DNA of 64,000 nucleotides, taken from Crossaster papposus. Lineage: Eukaryota; Echinodermata; Asteroidea; Velatida; Solasteridae. Position 1 is the stretch's first letter. Each line of letters opens with the position of its first letter. The stretch spans positions 868,001 to 932,000 of the forward strand of contig JBAIAA010000509.1 of the NCBI GenBank assembly GCA_037893245.1. Reading direction: 5' to 3'. Both the position numbers and the translations under genes were made by a program. The notes beneath the pieces are model-generated. The model was not told the DNA's origin, made no database searches, and saw only the letters and a list, made by a program, of their open reading frames with translations. Shown piece after piece: positions 30,391 to 42,739 of this stretch.

Positions 30391-30680
30391 TCCAATCCAA
30401 TCCAATCTGCATTTGTAAAGCGCCATCTATCTAGTTGCCTATTCTGAGGCGCTGCCAGGAACACCGGGGCAAAGCCCCTCCTCTTAGCAATAAGTGTTAC
30501 TGGGTTCTTTTACGTGTATTACACAACACACGGGACCTCCAGCTTTACGTCCCATCCGAAGGACGAAGCAATAGTGGTTTAATTGCCTTGCTTAAGGACA
30601 CACGTGTCGACGGCCGGGATTCGAACTCACGCTGTGTGGAACAGAAAACACACGCTCTTAACCACTCGGCCACGACAGTC
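30391..30680 (-). mobile_element. tRNA-Ser-type SINE
   Basis: The minus strand begins with GTCGTGGCCGAGTGGTTAAG (box A of a Ser tRNA type) and has box B GAGTTCGAATCCC at about 30616-30628. The body contains GGACGTAAAGCTGGAGGTCC, and the 3' end GGCGCTTTACAAATGCA is followed by an ATTGG-repeat tail. It is transcribed by RNA polymerase III in principle; no ORF is expected. Confidence 0.85.
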
Positions 30681-31320
30681 CACGAATAAATATACATGGG
30701 ACAGTTTAGGCATTCCTATTTCATTCCTATCCGGTATTAAACGGATGATAAAGACATGGCTGGAAGTGTTTAAGACCAGCTGGCAACAAAGGTGGCCCCT
30801 GCACATGACGTAAATATGCTTCGTAAACATGGCCCCACGAGCATCACCATCGTCAACTTAAAACACTGGCATATGACACTTAGCAATAATTTGCCAATAT
30901 TTATCGATAATTTGGTCTAAAAATTTGTGTAATTTGCCAATCAGTAAGTGTCTGGCGCGGCGTGCTGTACGGTCACGCGATCGTGCATTACACGTCCCCA
31001 GGGCTTACTTTATTTCCAACCGTAGCTCGTCTCCAATAGTAAGAGCGGGTAGTTTTGGGCGCGTACAGCTCGACACCCTGGGAACGATGTTGTAGTCTGG
31101 TTCATAGTAAATACGCTTTTATGCATGTACATGCGTAGAGCGACAGAGGCGGAAACATGTCATTTGACAGCGGCCCGTGAACATGAATAGGGAAAAACAC
31201 ACAGAATGGCGAAACACCGAAATTTACTTACGACAATTTTCCTGGATTTTCGGGACTTTTTAGGCTGAATTTTAGAAAAAGGGTATTTATGAATGGGAAT
31301 AAATGTGTGTTCGGTCGGTA

Positions 31321-31432
31321 TTAATCACTCTGTTTAAGACCGCCTGGAGTCTGGGTGCTGATAATTACCCTCGCCTTCGGCTCGGGTAATTAGCAGCACC
31401 CAGACTCCAGGCGGTCTTAAACAGAATGATTA
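31321..31432. repeat. Long hairpin, copy 1
   Basis: The two arms are nearly perfect complements through GCCTGGAGTCTGGGTGCTGA, with a loop around TCGCCTTCGGCTC. A second copy at 33619-33730 lies in a longer direct repeat shared by about 30690-31470 and 32695-33790. Confidence 0.8.
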
Positions 31433-31500
31433 AAACCTCTCGAACACACATTTATTCCCTTATTTATTTTTTGATTTTGTTGTTGTTGTGATTTTACTTA

Positions 31501-32256
31501 CATATCCTTACTTCAATAGGCCTAACATTTTCTAAAGCATATAAGTGACTGAATAATTATTTGAACATAGTAATTATCAAAAATGACAACTTCGTGAACC
31601 CACAAAATGTGCGCACATTACACTGTCTCCAGATACCATCATAAGTAGTCAGTATTGGTGAGCTTCAAATTCACCAAGTTGCTTACTATATTAAAACCTT
31701 ATGGAAAATCATATGAACAATAATAAAATTGTGATACTTAGCCCAGCAAACCAAAACTGGGGGAAAATGGTGTGTCCATAAAATGGGCAAAAAAGTAGTT
31801 AAAGGGTTGCCTAACATGGGAGACGTGAACAAGTTCAAGAAAACCCCCAAGATACATTTTAACGTAGATATGATTTTTGTAAGCAACAAAAATCTTTTAT
31901 TTAGGGGGTTTTCTTGAACTTGTTCAAGTCTCTCACCTTAGGCAACCCTTCACCTATCTTTTAGCCCAATTGATGGACACACCATTTTCCCCCAGTTTTT
32001 GTTTGCTGGGCTAAATATCACAATGTTATCATTGTTCATATGATTTTCAATAAGGTTTTAATATGATAACTGTGCCAGTAAGCAACTTGGTGAATTTGAA
32101 GCTCACCAATACTGACTACTGTCTTGATGATATCAGGCGACAGTGTAATGTGCGCACATTTATAGGGTCACGAAGTTGTCATTTTGGATAATTACTATGT
32201 TCACATAATTATCCAGTCACTAGCTTTAGAAAATGTTATTGAAGTAAGGATATGTA
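31501..32256. repeat. Foldback of about 755 bp
   Basis: The arms meet near 31880 with AAGTTCAAGAAAACCCCC inverted to GGGGGTTTTCTTGAACTT. The arms diverge by scattered substitutions only. Confidence 0.8.
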
Positions 32257-33016
32257 AGTAGATTCACCAAAATAAACTTTTCAAAAAAGAAAATAATAAT
32301 AATATACCCAAATATAAGTATAAATTTATTACGTGGCAGGGATTAACGATTTATGCAAATTAGTCATATTTCCACCACTTGGAATTTTTGAGTTTTTTAG
32401 TATGTCATTCTAGGGACCTTATAAAAAAAGTGCCTTGTGGTGAAAAATATTCTATTGCAATTTGTGTGAGGTCAACAAAACAAAATTAGGTATTTTCTCT
32501 GAACTATTTGTAAATAATGACGTCAGGAAGCGCTCCCTGTGAGGTCACAAATTCGCGTTCGCTTTCGCCCCGACTAAGTAAGAACTGTGGGATTACTGCG
32601 ACACCGGACCGCTCAGGTTAATGAGTTATTTAAAAAAGTTTAAACATATAAGTTATTGAATATGTGCAAAATGTTTAAATGTAAATTCATAAATACCTGG
32701 GGCAGTTTAGGCATTCAGATTGGTCGAAAGCCCGTCACGTGGCCGGTATTAAACGGACGATAAAGACATGGCTGGAAGTGTTTAAAACCAGCTGGCAACA
32801 AAACCCTTTCACGCGATGTCGCATTATACCCGTTCCCAGGGCTCACTTTATTTCCAACCGTACCTCGTCTCCAATAGTAAGAGCGGGTGGTGTTGGGCGC
32901 GTACAGCTCGACACCCTGGGAACGAGGTTGCCAATGGCAGTAATAGTCTGGTTCATAGTAAATACGCTTTATTGCATGTATTGTTTAGAGCGACAGAGGC
33001 GGAAACATGTCATTTG

Positions 33017-33485
33017 CAGGCCCGTACGCCTGTGATAGCGGTTCGTGGGTGATAGCAGTTGGTGGAGTGATAGCGCCCTCTATTAGCGGAAATTTGTGGA
33101 AATACAAAACAGGGACGTCTTGCACCAAGACTAGATTTTTTTATGGGGGGGGGGGGGGGGGGTGCGAATTTGTACTGTTGGGACCAAAAATGGAACCACA
33201 ATTTTTCGTGTGCCAGTAGCGTTATTTCTACATCAAAATACCATTATTTACCCCAGAAAATGTGGACCTTTTGGTAATTTGGGGGGCGAATTTGTACTGA
33301 TGGGACCAAAAATGGAACCAAAATTTGTCGTGTGCCAGTACAGTTATTTCTACATCAAAATACAAATATTTACCCCGGAAAATGTGTACCTTTTAGTATT
33401 TTTTTTGGGGGGGGGGGGGGGGGGGTGCGTACGCACCCGACGCACCCCCCCCCCCCCCCCCCCCCCCCCCCTGCGTACGGGCCTG
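33017..33485. mobile_element. Element with CAGGCCCGTACGC ends and G/C tracts
   Basis: Inverted ends CAGGCCCGTACGC, with flanking ATTTG on both sides. The related unoccupied sequence GTCATTTGACAGC is at 31158. It contains three runs of 16-26 G or C and an internal direct repeat around TTTGTACTG(T/A)TGGGACC. Confidence 0.7.
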
Positions 33486-33618
33486 ATTTGACACACACAG
33501 AATAGCGAAACACCGAAACTTACTTGCGACAATTTTCAGGGATTTTCAGGGGCTTTGGGGGATGAATTTTACAAAGAAAGGTATTTATGAATTGGAATAA
33601 ATGTGTGTTCGGTCGGTA

Positions 33619-33730
33619 TTAATCACTCTGTTAATACCGCTTGGAGTCTGGGTGCTGATAATTACCCTCGCCTTCGGCTCGGGTAATTATCAACACCCAG
33701 ACTGCAAGCGGTATTAAACAGAGTGATTAA
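33619..33730. repeat. Long hairpin, copy 2
   Basis: Counterpart of 31321-31432, with changed arm sequence but preserved complementarity in most positions. Confidence 0.75.
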
Positions 33731-34851
33731 AACCTCTCGAACACATTTTATTCCCTTAGTGTACAAATTAACTTCTAATTATAAACTGCATGTGAAAACA
33801 ATTTTTAGAGCCAGGACGCCCAAGCTCTTCTGTATATATCTAAAGCCGTGTTCGCGCTGGATAAACATTTTGGGTAACTTTACCATGACGCCAGGTAACA
33901 TTCCGATGGGTTAATCTTCCCACCGTCCGCACTTGGATTTAATTGACGCGGGTAGAATTGCCGAGACCATGGGTAAACTAACCGAGCTGGCTCCAAAACA
34001 ATAAAAAGGGTGCCCGGCGTGACCTAGTATGACCGCGACTTGACGACCGGATCGTCTGTTCCCGACGCTAGCTCTCAACATTCGACCGGGTGATGGAAGA
34101 TTTAACCGAGACGTCGCATCCGCACTGGATTTTCTGGCTCGGTTAAACTGACCTGGTCAATCTTCCTGGGCACCTTTGGCTCGGTTAAACTACCCACGCG
34201 GCGTGGGTAAGATGTGAGGACAGTTACCCAGGCTGTTCGCACTGGACTTGAAATGGGTAAGTTACTCATTGGCTCGGTTAGTTTGCCCAAATTAAGTCCA
34301 GCGCGAACAGGGCTTAAGTCGCGTATAGAGTACAATGTAGTAATACGTATCTTAATTTGGACCCCGTTTAGGGTCATATTTAATACCGAGTTTAAATGCA
34401 ACAATTACAACACTGCTATGTTAAAAATTGTATCCAGCATTCTATATGAGCTTTTCGAAACCTTTGCTTCTACTTCGGCTTTGGACTCGGCTTCGGTTTG
34501 CCTCCGAATTTTGAATCACTGAGAAGCAAATAGAAATAAAAGCAAGTAGAAACAGTTTAACATTTGAGTTCTCATCAATCGATTAAATGTTTCTGAAGCA
34601 CAACAGGCATCAGAATGTGGCTGTAGATTTCGCACCTGGGAATTTAAAATCGCCTTAAGCCAAAGACAAAACGATTCCAGGAGTTCGAAAAGGCCGATAG
34701 GGTACCCACGTGCGACGCCAGTTGTTATTGTAACGAGCGGCACCCGCTAGCTTGGCCGGCCGGCCGGCGAGGCCGGCGAGAATCGTAACTTAGATAAACC
34801 TTGATGGTGTCTCGTTGACGTAGTGGGTGCTCTTGGTGTTTTGCAAGAACA

Positions 34852-35115
34852 TCATTGTATCATATCGGTATTTATACTCTGCTGTTTACAGTCTTTGTGA
34901 ATTTCAAAATCATTCAAAAATAGTAGTCGTCTTTCAATTTTGGATGCCTCTTGTAGATTTTTGCTGGCCTTCTCAAAACGCTCTGCAGCCCGCTCGGCTC
35001 TCACTGTATTAAATAGCGTGTCGCACTGTTGAAGGTACACGAAGTGCTGGCTAATCCATTCGAACCTTTGTTGTCGTTTTTTCGCCACCAATGAATGACT
35101 CGTGTTTCTGCTCAA
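34852..35115 (-). CDS. Unrecognised conserved frame, right copy
   Basis: Minus-strand frame matching 13881-14105 through RAERAAERFEKAS, with K/E, N/S and T/K replacements, then a different tail after an 18-bp insertion near 34914. Unrecognised; see the left copy for alternatives. Confidence 0.25.
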   Translation of the reverse strand: MSRNTSHSLVAKKRQQRFEWISQHFVYLQQCDTLFNTVRAERAAERFEKASKNLQEASKIERRLLFLNDFEIHKDCKQQSINTDMIQ

Positions 35116-35251
35116 ATCTCGACCACTCGAAGCAGTAATGTTTTGCTGTGGAATATTGTTATGGATGTGAAATACTTCTCATGTACAACCCAAAGAGTGC
35201 AAACAACACACACTGCAAATTGCTGGCTGTCGGAGCCTACCATGTGTGACT

Positions 35252-35744
35252 AAGGCCGTGACCGAAACGGGTGTCTAGAGCTACGGTCTACGTCTACAGC
35301 TACGTCTACGTAGGGGCTAAGGCAAATGGAATTCGGACGTGGCTACGGTAGAGCCTACGGCTAGTTATTGCGCCCCCAAGCGATGCTTGAATTAGTGTTT
35401 GCAAAATTGCGATGTAAGAATTTACAACAATTATCGTCTGCTAGATCATGTTACGCAATGTTTGTTTACAGCCAGTCAAAATATGATATTGACGTATTTG
35501 TCGATCTGTTAGTTTCAATTCAATGCACTATCATTGTAAAATAAACGAAAATTTGCTCCAAAATTAACGTTAGTGCTGCCGCCATTTTGTTTTGCCTGAG
35601 CTAGACAACTTCTTTTACGGCTAGATTTTTGTGACGTTGTAGCCATAGCTGTAGCTCTAGACAGCATTTCGGACAGTGCTACAAAATGGCCGACGCAGAC
35701 AATAGCCGTAGCTGTAGCTCTAGACACCCGTTTCGGACACGGCC
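35252..35744. mobile_element. MITE with AAACGGGTGTCTAGAGCTAC ends
   Basis: Inverted ends AAGGCCGTG(A/T)CCGAAACGGG and a CTAGAGCTAC block, with internal TACGTCTACAGCTACG repeats. Confidence 0.75.
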
Positions 35745-35749
35745 TCCCG

Positions 35750-36150
35750 TCAAGGCCTTCGTGGCTGCGATCACAAGCGACTGGAACGAAAGACCACGCG
35801 CGCGAGTCGAGTGTGGCGAAGCCACGAGGCCTTTTTCAACTTGTTTGCGGTTTTTTTTGGATGAATTATTCATGGTATGAAACGTGCATTAATCATAACT
35901 TGTATGCAAACAAGTAAAGTGCTGAACGAATAACCAATCATAAATTGTTAATGTATGCTGACTCGCTGACTCCCGTCGCTTCTGATTGGTTTGGACTTTT
36001 TAGAAAAATCGAGATTAAAAAGAAACACATAAGAAACTGCGAACAAGTTGAAAAAGGCCTTCGTGGCTTCGCCACTCGACTGCGTGGTCTCCCGTTCCAG
36101 TCGCTTGGGATAGCGGCTCTACGAAGCTGTCCAAGCCACGAAGGCCTTGA
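35750..36150. mobile_element. Foldback element with TCAAGGCCTTCGTGGC ends
   Basis: Inverted arms TCAAGGCCTTCGTGGC and the CGACTGGAACG(A/G)(A/G)AGACCACGC block. The 10-bp sequence ATGTGTGACT occurs at 35242-35251 and 36160-36169, flanking this element together with the preceding MITE. A relative is at about 60405-60505. Confidence 0.7.
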
Positions 36151-36339
36151 CAAAAGGCTATGTGTGACTGGGCTCCTGTTTAGATTTGTGTCAGATTTGG
36201 TGAGCTGATAGCAAAAACAAAGTGTTTATTTAACGCATTATTATCTGTCAGAAATTATTATTCCTCCCGTGTTCTCAGACTGTTTTCAGAAGCAAACCTT
36301 CCGAGGCACATATCGCGTATTACAACACCTTACCGACAC

Positions 36340-37115
36340 ATTTACTTAGGTATTTCTGTCCCCTCCAGGTAATTCTGTCCCCCTGCCCAACGTTTAAACG
36401 TGTCCCCCTGTTAAATTTGTCCCGTGCAACGTCACAAGTCTAGCAACCACTAGACGCAACAACCAGCCGTCCACTGTAGTACAGGTTCCCCCTTCCAAAC
36501 TCTTTCTTTCTTTCGTATACTGCATACACTCGTTTGATGACATCAGTGGGAACAGGGTGGACCGCGTGAAGGTTGTCATCTCCCACCCCCCTTCCAAACT
36601 GAATGACTTGGCTTTTCTCCTCAGGGCCCCTTTTTTGGTTTTCATCCAGGCCGGGGTGGGGGGGGGGGGGGGGGGGGTGTTGTCCTGAAGACAGGAACTC
36701 TATAAGTCGCTGCACCTCCTCTACAAAGTCGGCCATGATGACAACATGCGCTATGCGTACCCGTACCACCAGGTTGAGAATAGAATTTGTACGCGTGCAA
36801 AAAGTCTGAAAATACTGATTACTGCCATTTTCCCTTTCTCGCAGAAACGTAGATCGGTTGATTTAATTAATAACGTTTTTGTTTTGATAAATCGATGAAG
36901 GGAAGAGAAGTCCAAATAATAAATACCCTGTAGGCTTAATTCATTGAAATAACATCAAAATAACCACTTATGTGTGGACAATTGGGGGGACAAAATTACC
37001 TAGAGAGGGGACAGAATAAACTGGAGGGGGACAGAATTAACGGCTCCAGAGGAACGCTTTTACCTAGGTAATTCTGTCCCCCTGGACATTTTTACCGGGG
37101 GACAGAATTACCGTC
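36340..37115. repeat. Cluster of GGGACAGAATTACC motifs around a small frame
   Basis: The motif GGGGGACAGAATTACC and variants occur at least seven times, on the complementary strand at 36350-36420 and on both strands at 36985-37110. An 18-base-plus G run is at 36657-36677. Confidence 0.55.
36440..36736 (-). CDS. Hypothetical 98-residue frame
   Basis: The frame starts MADFVEEVQRLIEFLSSGQ, runs through a Pro tract made by the G run, and continues with KRVYAVYERKKEF before a stop. Composition looks protein-like on both sides of the tract, but the tract length decides the frame and another frame is also open. Not recognised; may belong to the surrounding repeat. Confidence 0.2.
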   Translation of the reverse strand: MADFVEEVQRLIEFLSSGQHPPPPPPHPGLDENQKRGPEEKSQVIQFGRGVGDDNLHAVHPVPTDVIKRVYAVYERKKEFGRGNLYYSGRLVVASSGC

Positions 37116-37990
37116 CACACCGGCAGAGCAACTAGTCCGGGAACATCTCCACAGAAAAAAAGTCCCGTGGGATTTTTTGTATGAAAGCAAGCCACCCATC
37201 CAAATGTCCCAAGGGCATCCCAAAGAACAATAAAAAAACATGTTGGCAGTCTGAAATACCTGGCAGATAAAAATTGTGAAGGAAAAACGGAAAACAACAA
37301 CATTTTACTTGGTAGACATTTTTTATTTTTAGGGGTAGGTCCATGTTGGTATAGAGGGCACTTCAAAAAATAATATTTTTGAGGTGATGAACAAATAAGT
37401 GAAGAATCCAGAACAAGCATGTAATGTTTATTATAGACCAAACTTTATTTGGTCGAAATCGGTTCATAATATAAGAAAATATGAATAAATCCTAAAACAT
37501 TTTTGGAAATTAACCATACATTTTTAAGGTCAAATAATTAAATTTACCAAACATCACATTCACTATGATTCAATCTTTTGATCAAAATATGGTTGACAAT
37601 TGAGGTGTCTTGAGGGCGCCTTCTTATGTTAACAACTGCTTTTTAATTAAAACAGCCCTGTTTCTTAGCCGTTTGTATAATTTTCTACCATTCAAACATA
37701 ATTTAATTATAACTGTTCGTTTTAACGATAACTGATAAGTTTTAGTTCCTAAAATTATTTGACCCAAACTGTAAACTATAGCTTTAACGATAAACCATTT
37801 GTAGATACATAATTATATACAGAGGATATTTTAACATATTTCAGCTACATGTATAATAATGTCATCATTATAATAACAAACCAACCAATGCAACTTTAAA
37901 TAATTATTACCTTGTTAATATGTGCAAGATAGTAGATTACTAAAATAATAAGTATGTGATGCCAAAGGTGTACAGAGGGGGGAAGGGGGT

Positions 37991-38023
<33 letters not shown>

Positions 38024-38715
38024 GTTTGACACCCTCTTTTAGCGAACAATTACTTGTTATAGGTATTCCAAAACACACCCAAACTACCGGCCAGTGAATG
38101 AAGCTAAAACACCCCCGTTGAAACCTGGGTATGTTTATGTGCTATGTTTTGTTGCAAAATGGTGTAGTTGTATGGTACCAGTAATAATATCTGGAATTGC
38201 CCGGGTTCATAAAGCAAAGCGACTTGGTTACAAATAAAATCATATATTTGTAGACTAGTCAACTGAAATTAACAATATCTTTGAAAAGTTCCGTGGGACT
38301 TTAGGTATATCTCAAATATCTTCAAATATCTCAAGGGCGCCCCAATAACATACAGATACAGGATATGTTGACATATTTTACCTAGCCTTGCAGAGGAACT
38401 CTTCGAGACCATCATATAGCATTTCGGCCTTAGCATGGTTCCTAGAAAAGTAGCACATAAACATAAAGTTTGTTTCTTTTTGATATCCCGCAATTAGCAA
38501 CAAACAATATATTATGTTTGGAGTGGCAGTTCCTGACAGCACACTTGTCACTCCTTTTATTTGTCTTTTTAAACATTTCTCCAATACAGAAATCCGTAGG
38601 TCATTCTGATTGATACGGTAAGACCAACCATTTTTCATTATTAATAATTATACAACATAACACGCATGTAATCGGTCCAATACCGGACACATCCGCTACC
38701 AATCCCGTAGTGTGG
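37116..38715. other. No gene recognised
   Basis: AT-rich, with a G run of roughly 32 bases at 37990-38022. No convincing exon or paired repeat was noticed. Confidence 0.4.
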
Positions 38716-39100
38716 TTAATAGGTAGGATACACTATTGGCAGATATCGAAAATATTTACTACCAAATTATTAAGAAATATCTTACTCATTTGAAAGTAAA
38801 TAATGATTCTACGCATCCAGCAATTTTTTGCACTAGATATCCTGTAATTATTGAGAAAAATTGAATTTTATAAAATCAAATCGCGAAAAAACAAAAAAAA
38901 CATAAGAATAATTGCTCGACGCCGGTTGACAACTAACGCTGTTTTTCGTGCTTTTCTCGGCATCTATGATTGTAAAAACTTCGGACAGGTCAGGTAAACG
39001 ATATTTACTATAAAATTCAAACCCCCCTCCCCCCCCCCCCCCCCCAATCCACCCATTCATGATAATTCAAGCAATTACCAATGGTGTATCCTACCTTTAA
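38716..39100. mobile_element. TTAA-type MITE, copy d
   Basis: TTAA at 38716-38719 and 39097-39100, family ends. It interrupts a unique sequence whose uninterrupted relative is at about 41445-41510 (GGTAGTGTGGTTAA then CCCCACTGCACGG). Confidence 0.8.
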
Positions 39101-39188
39101 CATCCCCACTGCACGGACAGGAAACCATGTCTCGCTTAACTAGTCGCACATGCATATATTTATTTCGGCGAGGGTAATTATTATACCT

Positions 39189-39457
39189 CCAAATGGGCAC
39201 TTTGGGAGACAATCCCATAGAGTCGTGCACAATCTTTATTGTAACCTAACCCGTTTTTACCTGGAGCTTTTTCCACGAAATTTCATATTTATGCTATTTA
39301 GACCCAAATCTGTCTTCTCCGAGCAAAAATAACTCCCAAATATCGTTTTGTGGGGTAGCTAGACACTTAGGGAGACACTGAAATGTCTCCCTAAGTGCCA
39401 CTGTCTCCCAAGTGAATCAAAACTATCGCTAATTTGTCTCCCAAAGTGCCTATTTGG
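39189..39457. mobile_element. MITE with GCACTTTGGGAGACAA ends
   Basis: Inverted ends CCAAAT(G)GGCACTTTGGGAG, and a central palindrome CACTTAGGGAGACA/TGTCTCCCTAAGTG. Confidence 0.75.
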
Positions 39458-40563
39458 AAGAATTACACTAATTACACTACAAAGTTAGCTAAACGTGAAG
39501 CGTACTCTTCATAATACATGTGTATTATTAAAGACACCCTTGTACGGCTGCCGTTTGCGATCGCTACGTCAAGGCCAGGTAGTGTAGTTAAATATGTTTC
39601 CGTAGTTTAAAGACCGGCAACGGGCGTCGCCTTCCCTCAGGCACAGCACCGCGCACCGGACCCGTGTCAACCCGGAGTAGCTCCCAATGGAGTGACCGGC
39701 CAACGCGCGGTGCTCTTGGGCCGCGTTCGACTTCGCCCTTCTACCGACAGGCTGTGGTACACACGACGGTTGCTGCTAGTGCTACGCACGCCGCAATCGC
39801 CACCAATAAAATGCTGGCATATTTAAAGACCGACAACGCTCCAAAAACCCATTTCTCCCTGGTTCCCAAACGTTGCTGTTATCAATGAATGTAGACTTAT
39901 GCAATATAGATTTGGGAACAGTAATGACGCATGACTTTATCGGGGTACAGTGACGGACGCATACACGAAAACATCTTAACAAGCAAGTGAACATATTCGT
40001 TTTTACTCTAGCGTTCATCCTACGCGCAGTGTTGGCATGACGATAACTGTACGGTTTACCATTAATCTCTCGCTATAATCAGAATAGATGGGAAGTCACT
40101 AAAAACTAACTAGTGTAGTTCTTGAATTATCAAGATACTAAATTCGGTGCAAATTCGGGAAATCGTACGCCAAATTTAATTTATTTTTAACGACTGTATG
40201 CACTTATCAATTTACAAATTAATATGCACATTTCGTGATATCGTCCGGGGAAATCTACATTAAATTGTGATGAGTTTAATATTGAAAATTGATGCGCACA
40301 GCAGAAACAGTTCGTGTAGCTTACACTTGTATGCAAATGTCACAGGCTACCGTTTGATTAGCCACCGTGTTATCCTCGCGCCTGCCCTGGGGCCATTTTC
40401 ATAAAACCGGTAAGCAACAAAACACGCTTAGCACAAACACAGCTTTGCTTAATAAAAACTGTTTACCAGCCAAAACTGCTTGTCCTTTTTATGCTAAGCA
40501 AATGCCAGCTGGATACCAGTCACAAACAATAAACACCACCCTAAAATTATTTGATTTGTAACC

Positions 40564-40597
<34 letters not shown>

Positions 40598-42700
40598 AGG
40601 ATAAATTGTGATGCTAAGCAAATGTTTGTGCTTACATATTTTATGAAATTGGTTGCCTAGCCACTATTGACCCAGCTCACGAGCGGATGTCTAGGGGTGC
40701 ACTACCCTAATTGAAGGGAAAATTTCTACCCGAGCTCATTAGCATGAAATGTGCCCCCCCCCCCAACTATATTTTTGTTTAATATAGTGGGGTTGTGTTA
40801 ATATAGCCTAGGATCAACTCCCTGTTATTTTTTAGCTTCAATCTGAGGGCAGAGTTGTTAAAATTACGGTTGCAAAATGGGTCCTAATTGCCCTAGAACG
40901 TGGAGGGATGCCATTTGTAAAATGGCTGCTTGCAGGATCGGGAAGTATCACTTTTCGGGAAGTGAGTTTGTTTTGGTGTGAATATTAAAACAATGTAATT
41001 GGTTAACCCACTACAAATAGAAAGGAATGAAAAGATAAAGACCAAGACAATAATCTGATTGTTGTTTGAGACGTTACCAGGACAATTAAATTTAAAAAAG
41101 ATACAAATTACGGAGAAATTGATACAAAGATAGTATATCCCCTAACATTTGACTAAAGGGGGGGGGGGGGGGGGGCGGTTTCCACCTGTAATACCCCCCC
41201 CCCCCCCCTCCTCCCATACGCATAATGCCAGAAAGAACATTTTTCTAACAGGCTACCTAATAATTAATTCGAAAATGATTATATAAAATGTGTTTTTAAT
41301 GTTAACTTCAAATATTGGTATTTAACCAGAACAATGAATAACATCGCTCCCTAGTCTACAAGGTTAGCTAAACGTGAAGCTGCATATTACTTGTGCATTA
41401 TTAAAGACATCCTTGTGCGGCTGCGGTCTGCGATCGCTACGTCAAGGCCAGGTAGTGTGGTTAATATGATCCTTTAACAACCCCACTGCACGGGCAGGAA
41501 ACCATGTCTCGCTTGATCGCCTATGAAGATATTTACTTCGGTGTGGCTAATTACACTGAAACCAACGCACGTAAACAAAATAGTTAATTGGTGGGGAAGG
41601 CCACCAGCCAATTCTTAGACTTTGAGTTTCACGCGTCATTAAACAAAATACCTAATTACATGTACGCGCATATTACTATAACTGATGAATCGACATTATA
41701 AGTGTGCAGTCAGTGACTACTCGTGAAAAGTTAAAAGTCCAAACATAAAACTGATAGCCTAAATTCAATACTCGATGTGTTTAATTTACCAGTTTAATGG
41801 TTCAAATCCCATCTTTTAAAGAGAAGTCATTGACATGACTTAAGACTGCAGTTCTGTTAAATTACAGCTGCACCAGTCTCCGTCTGTGAGCAGAATTACC
41901 TACCTGGTCGTCAGCCGATCTCCTACTATAGCCTAATTTCCCAGAGAGGATATTTACAAGCGAAAACCGACCAACCAAGTACCAAGTACTGACAAAAATA
42001 TATACAGAAATGTGAGTTGAACATATACACCCCGCCCCCTCTCCCCCAGCTAAAACATTATGTTGTCACAACGTACGTTGCGCCAAGTTCGTTTTACTAT
42101 CAGTTAAAGTGTCAATGTGCGTAATCTAGCTATAGAGAAGTGGTGCCGTGTGATCACACGATAAGGTACACACATACGGAAGGCCGTTAAAAGTGTGCGT
42201 TCTCTTGAGCAATATCGTTTGCTTGAACGCACAAGTTCAGCCGACCAATCCTCTTCATCATAGCGTTTAGGTGACCAATCAGCACGAGTCAGAGCGCTGT
42301 CGCTGAACCGTCATGCGTGCGGTGAATTTCCCACGAAAAGACCTTTTTACGTGTCCAATGAGTCAATTGACGGTTGAATATTGTGCCCAAAATGTATAAG
42401 GGTATAAGAAACCAGCGCTACGACCATGTTATATTTTACATAGCGTTACTTAGGAAAATAAACTTAAACGAACTCACCGTATGTAACTTTAACGTTTATT
42501 GTCAACTACAGACTGCCATCTTAGAACTCGCCTGTTTTATCCCGTGTAGTTCATGTCATTAGAAATGTAAAAACAAAAATACCTTAACTGTTTTAATTTC
42601 CTCGTAATTTTTTCGAAGACGTCATATTTTGTGTGCGTCTTATTTTGTGACGGACTTGTTATAAATCTGTAATTTAAACTCGGAAACTTGTAACCAATCA
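39458..42700. other. Repeat-rich intergenic region
   Basis: It holds the MITE relative at 40389-40657 (GGGGCCATTTTCAT end, GCTAAGCAAATG sub-repeats), a C run of about 32 (40566-40597), a G and a C run at 41158-41209, and a repeat of the 39480-39600 segment at about 41354-41480 (GCGATCGCTACGTCAAGGCC). No exon was recognised. Confidence 0.45.
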
Positions 42701-42739
42701 TAACACGCCCGCGCCGCGTGCCCGTGAGCGATCTCTTTT

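Larger units (their letters stand above)
30176..32506. mobile_element. 2.3-kb inverted-repeat element hosting a SINE
   Basis: Inverted ends TAGT(C/T)CAG(G/A)GAAAATA, then GACCTCACACAAATTGCAAT and the CTAGAATGACATACTAA block. Target TTT is duplicated (30173-30175 and 32507-32509). The left paralogue shows the uninterrupted CGCCTTTGTAAATAATGACG at about 12091-12110. It contains the SINE at 30391, a hairpin at 31321 and a foldback at 31501. Confidence 0.75.
21656..35260. repeat. Large direct duplication, right copy
   Basis: Partner of 5109-14240, longer because of insertions at 21748, about 23165-23550, 24187, 24418, 29432, 30176 and elsewhere. The match ends near the CAATTGCTGGCTGTCGGAG landmark at 35217. 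Confidence 0.85.

Noticed and set aside
41807..41830. GGTTCAAATCCC as a tRNA box B
   Set aside because: No matching box A or cloverleaf stems upstream; treated as chance.
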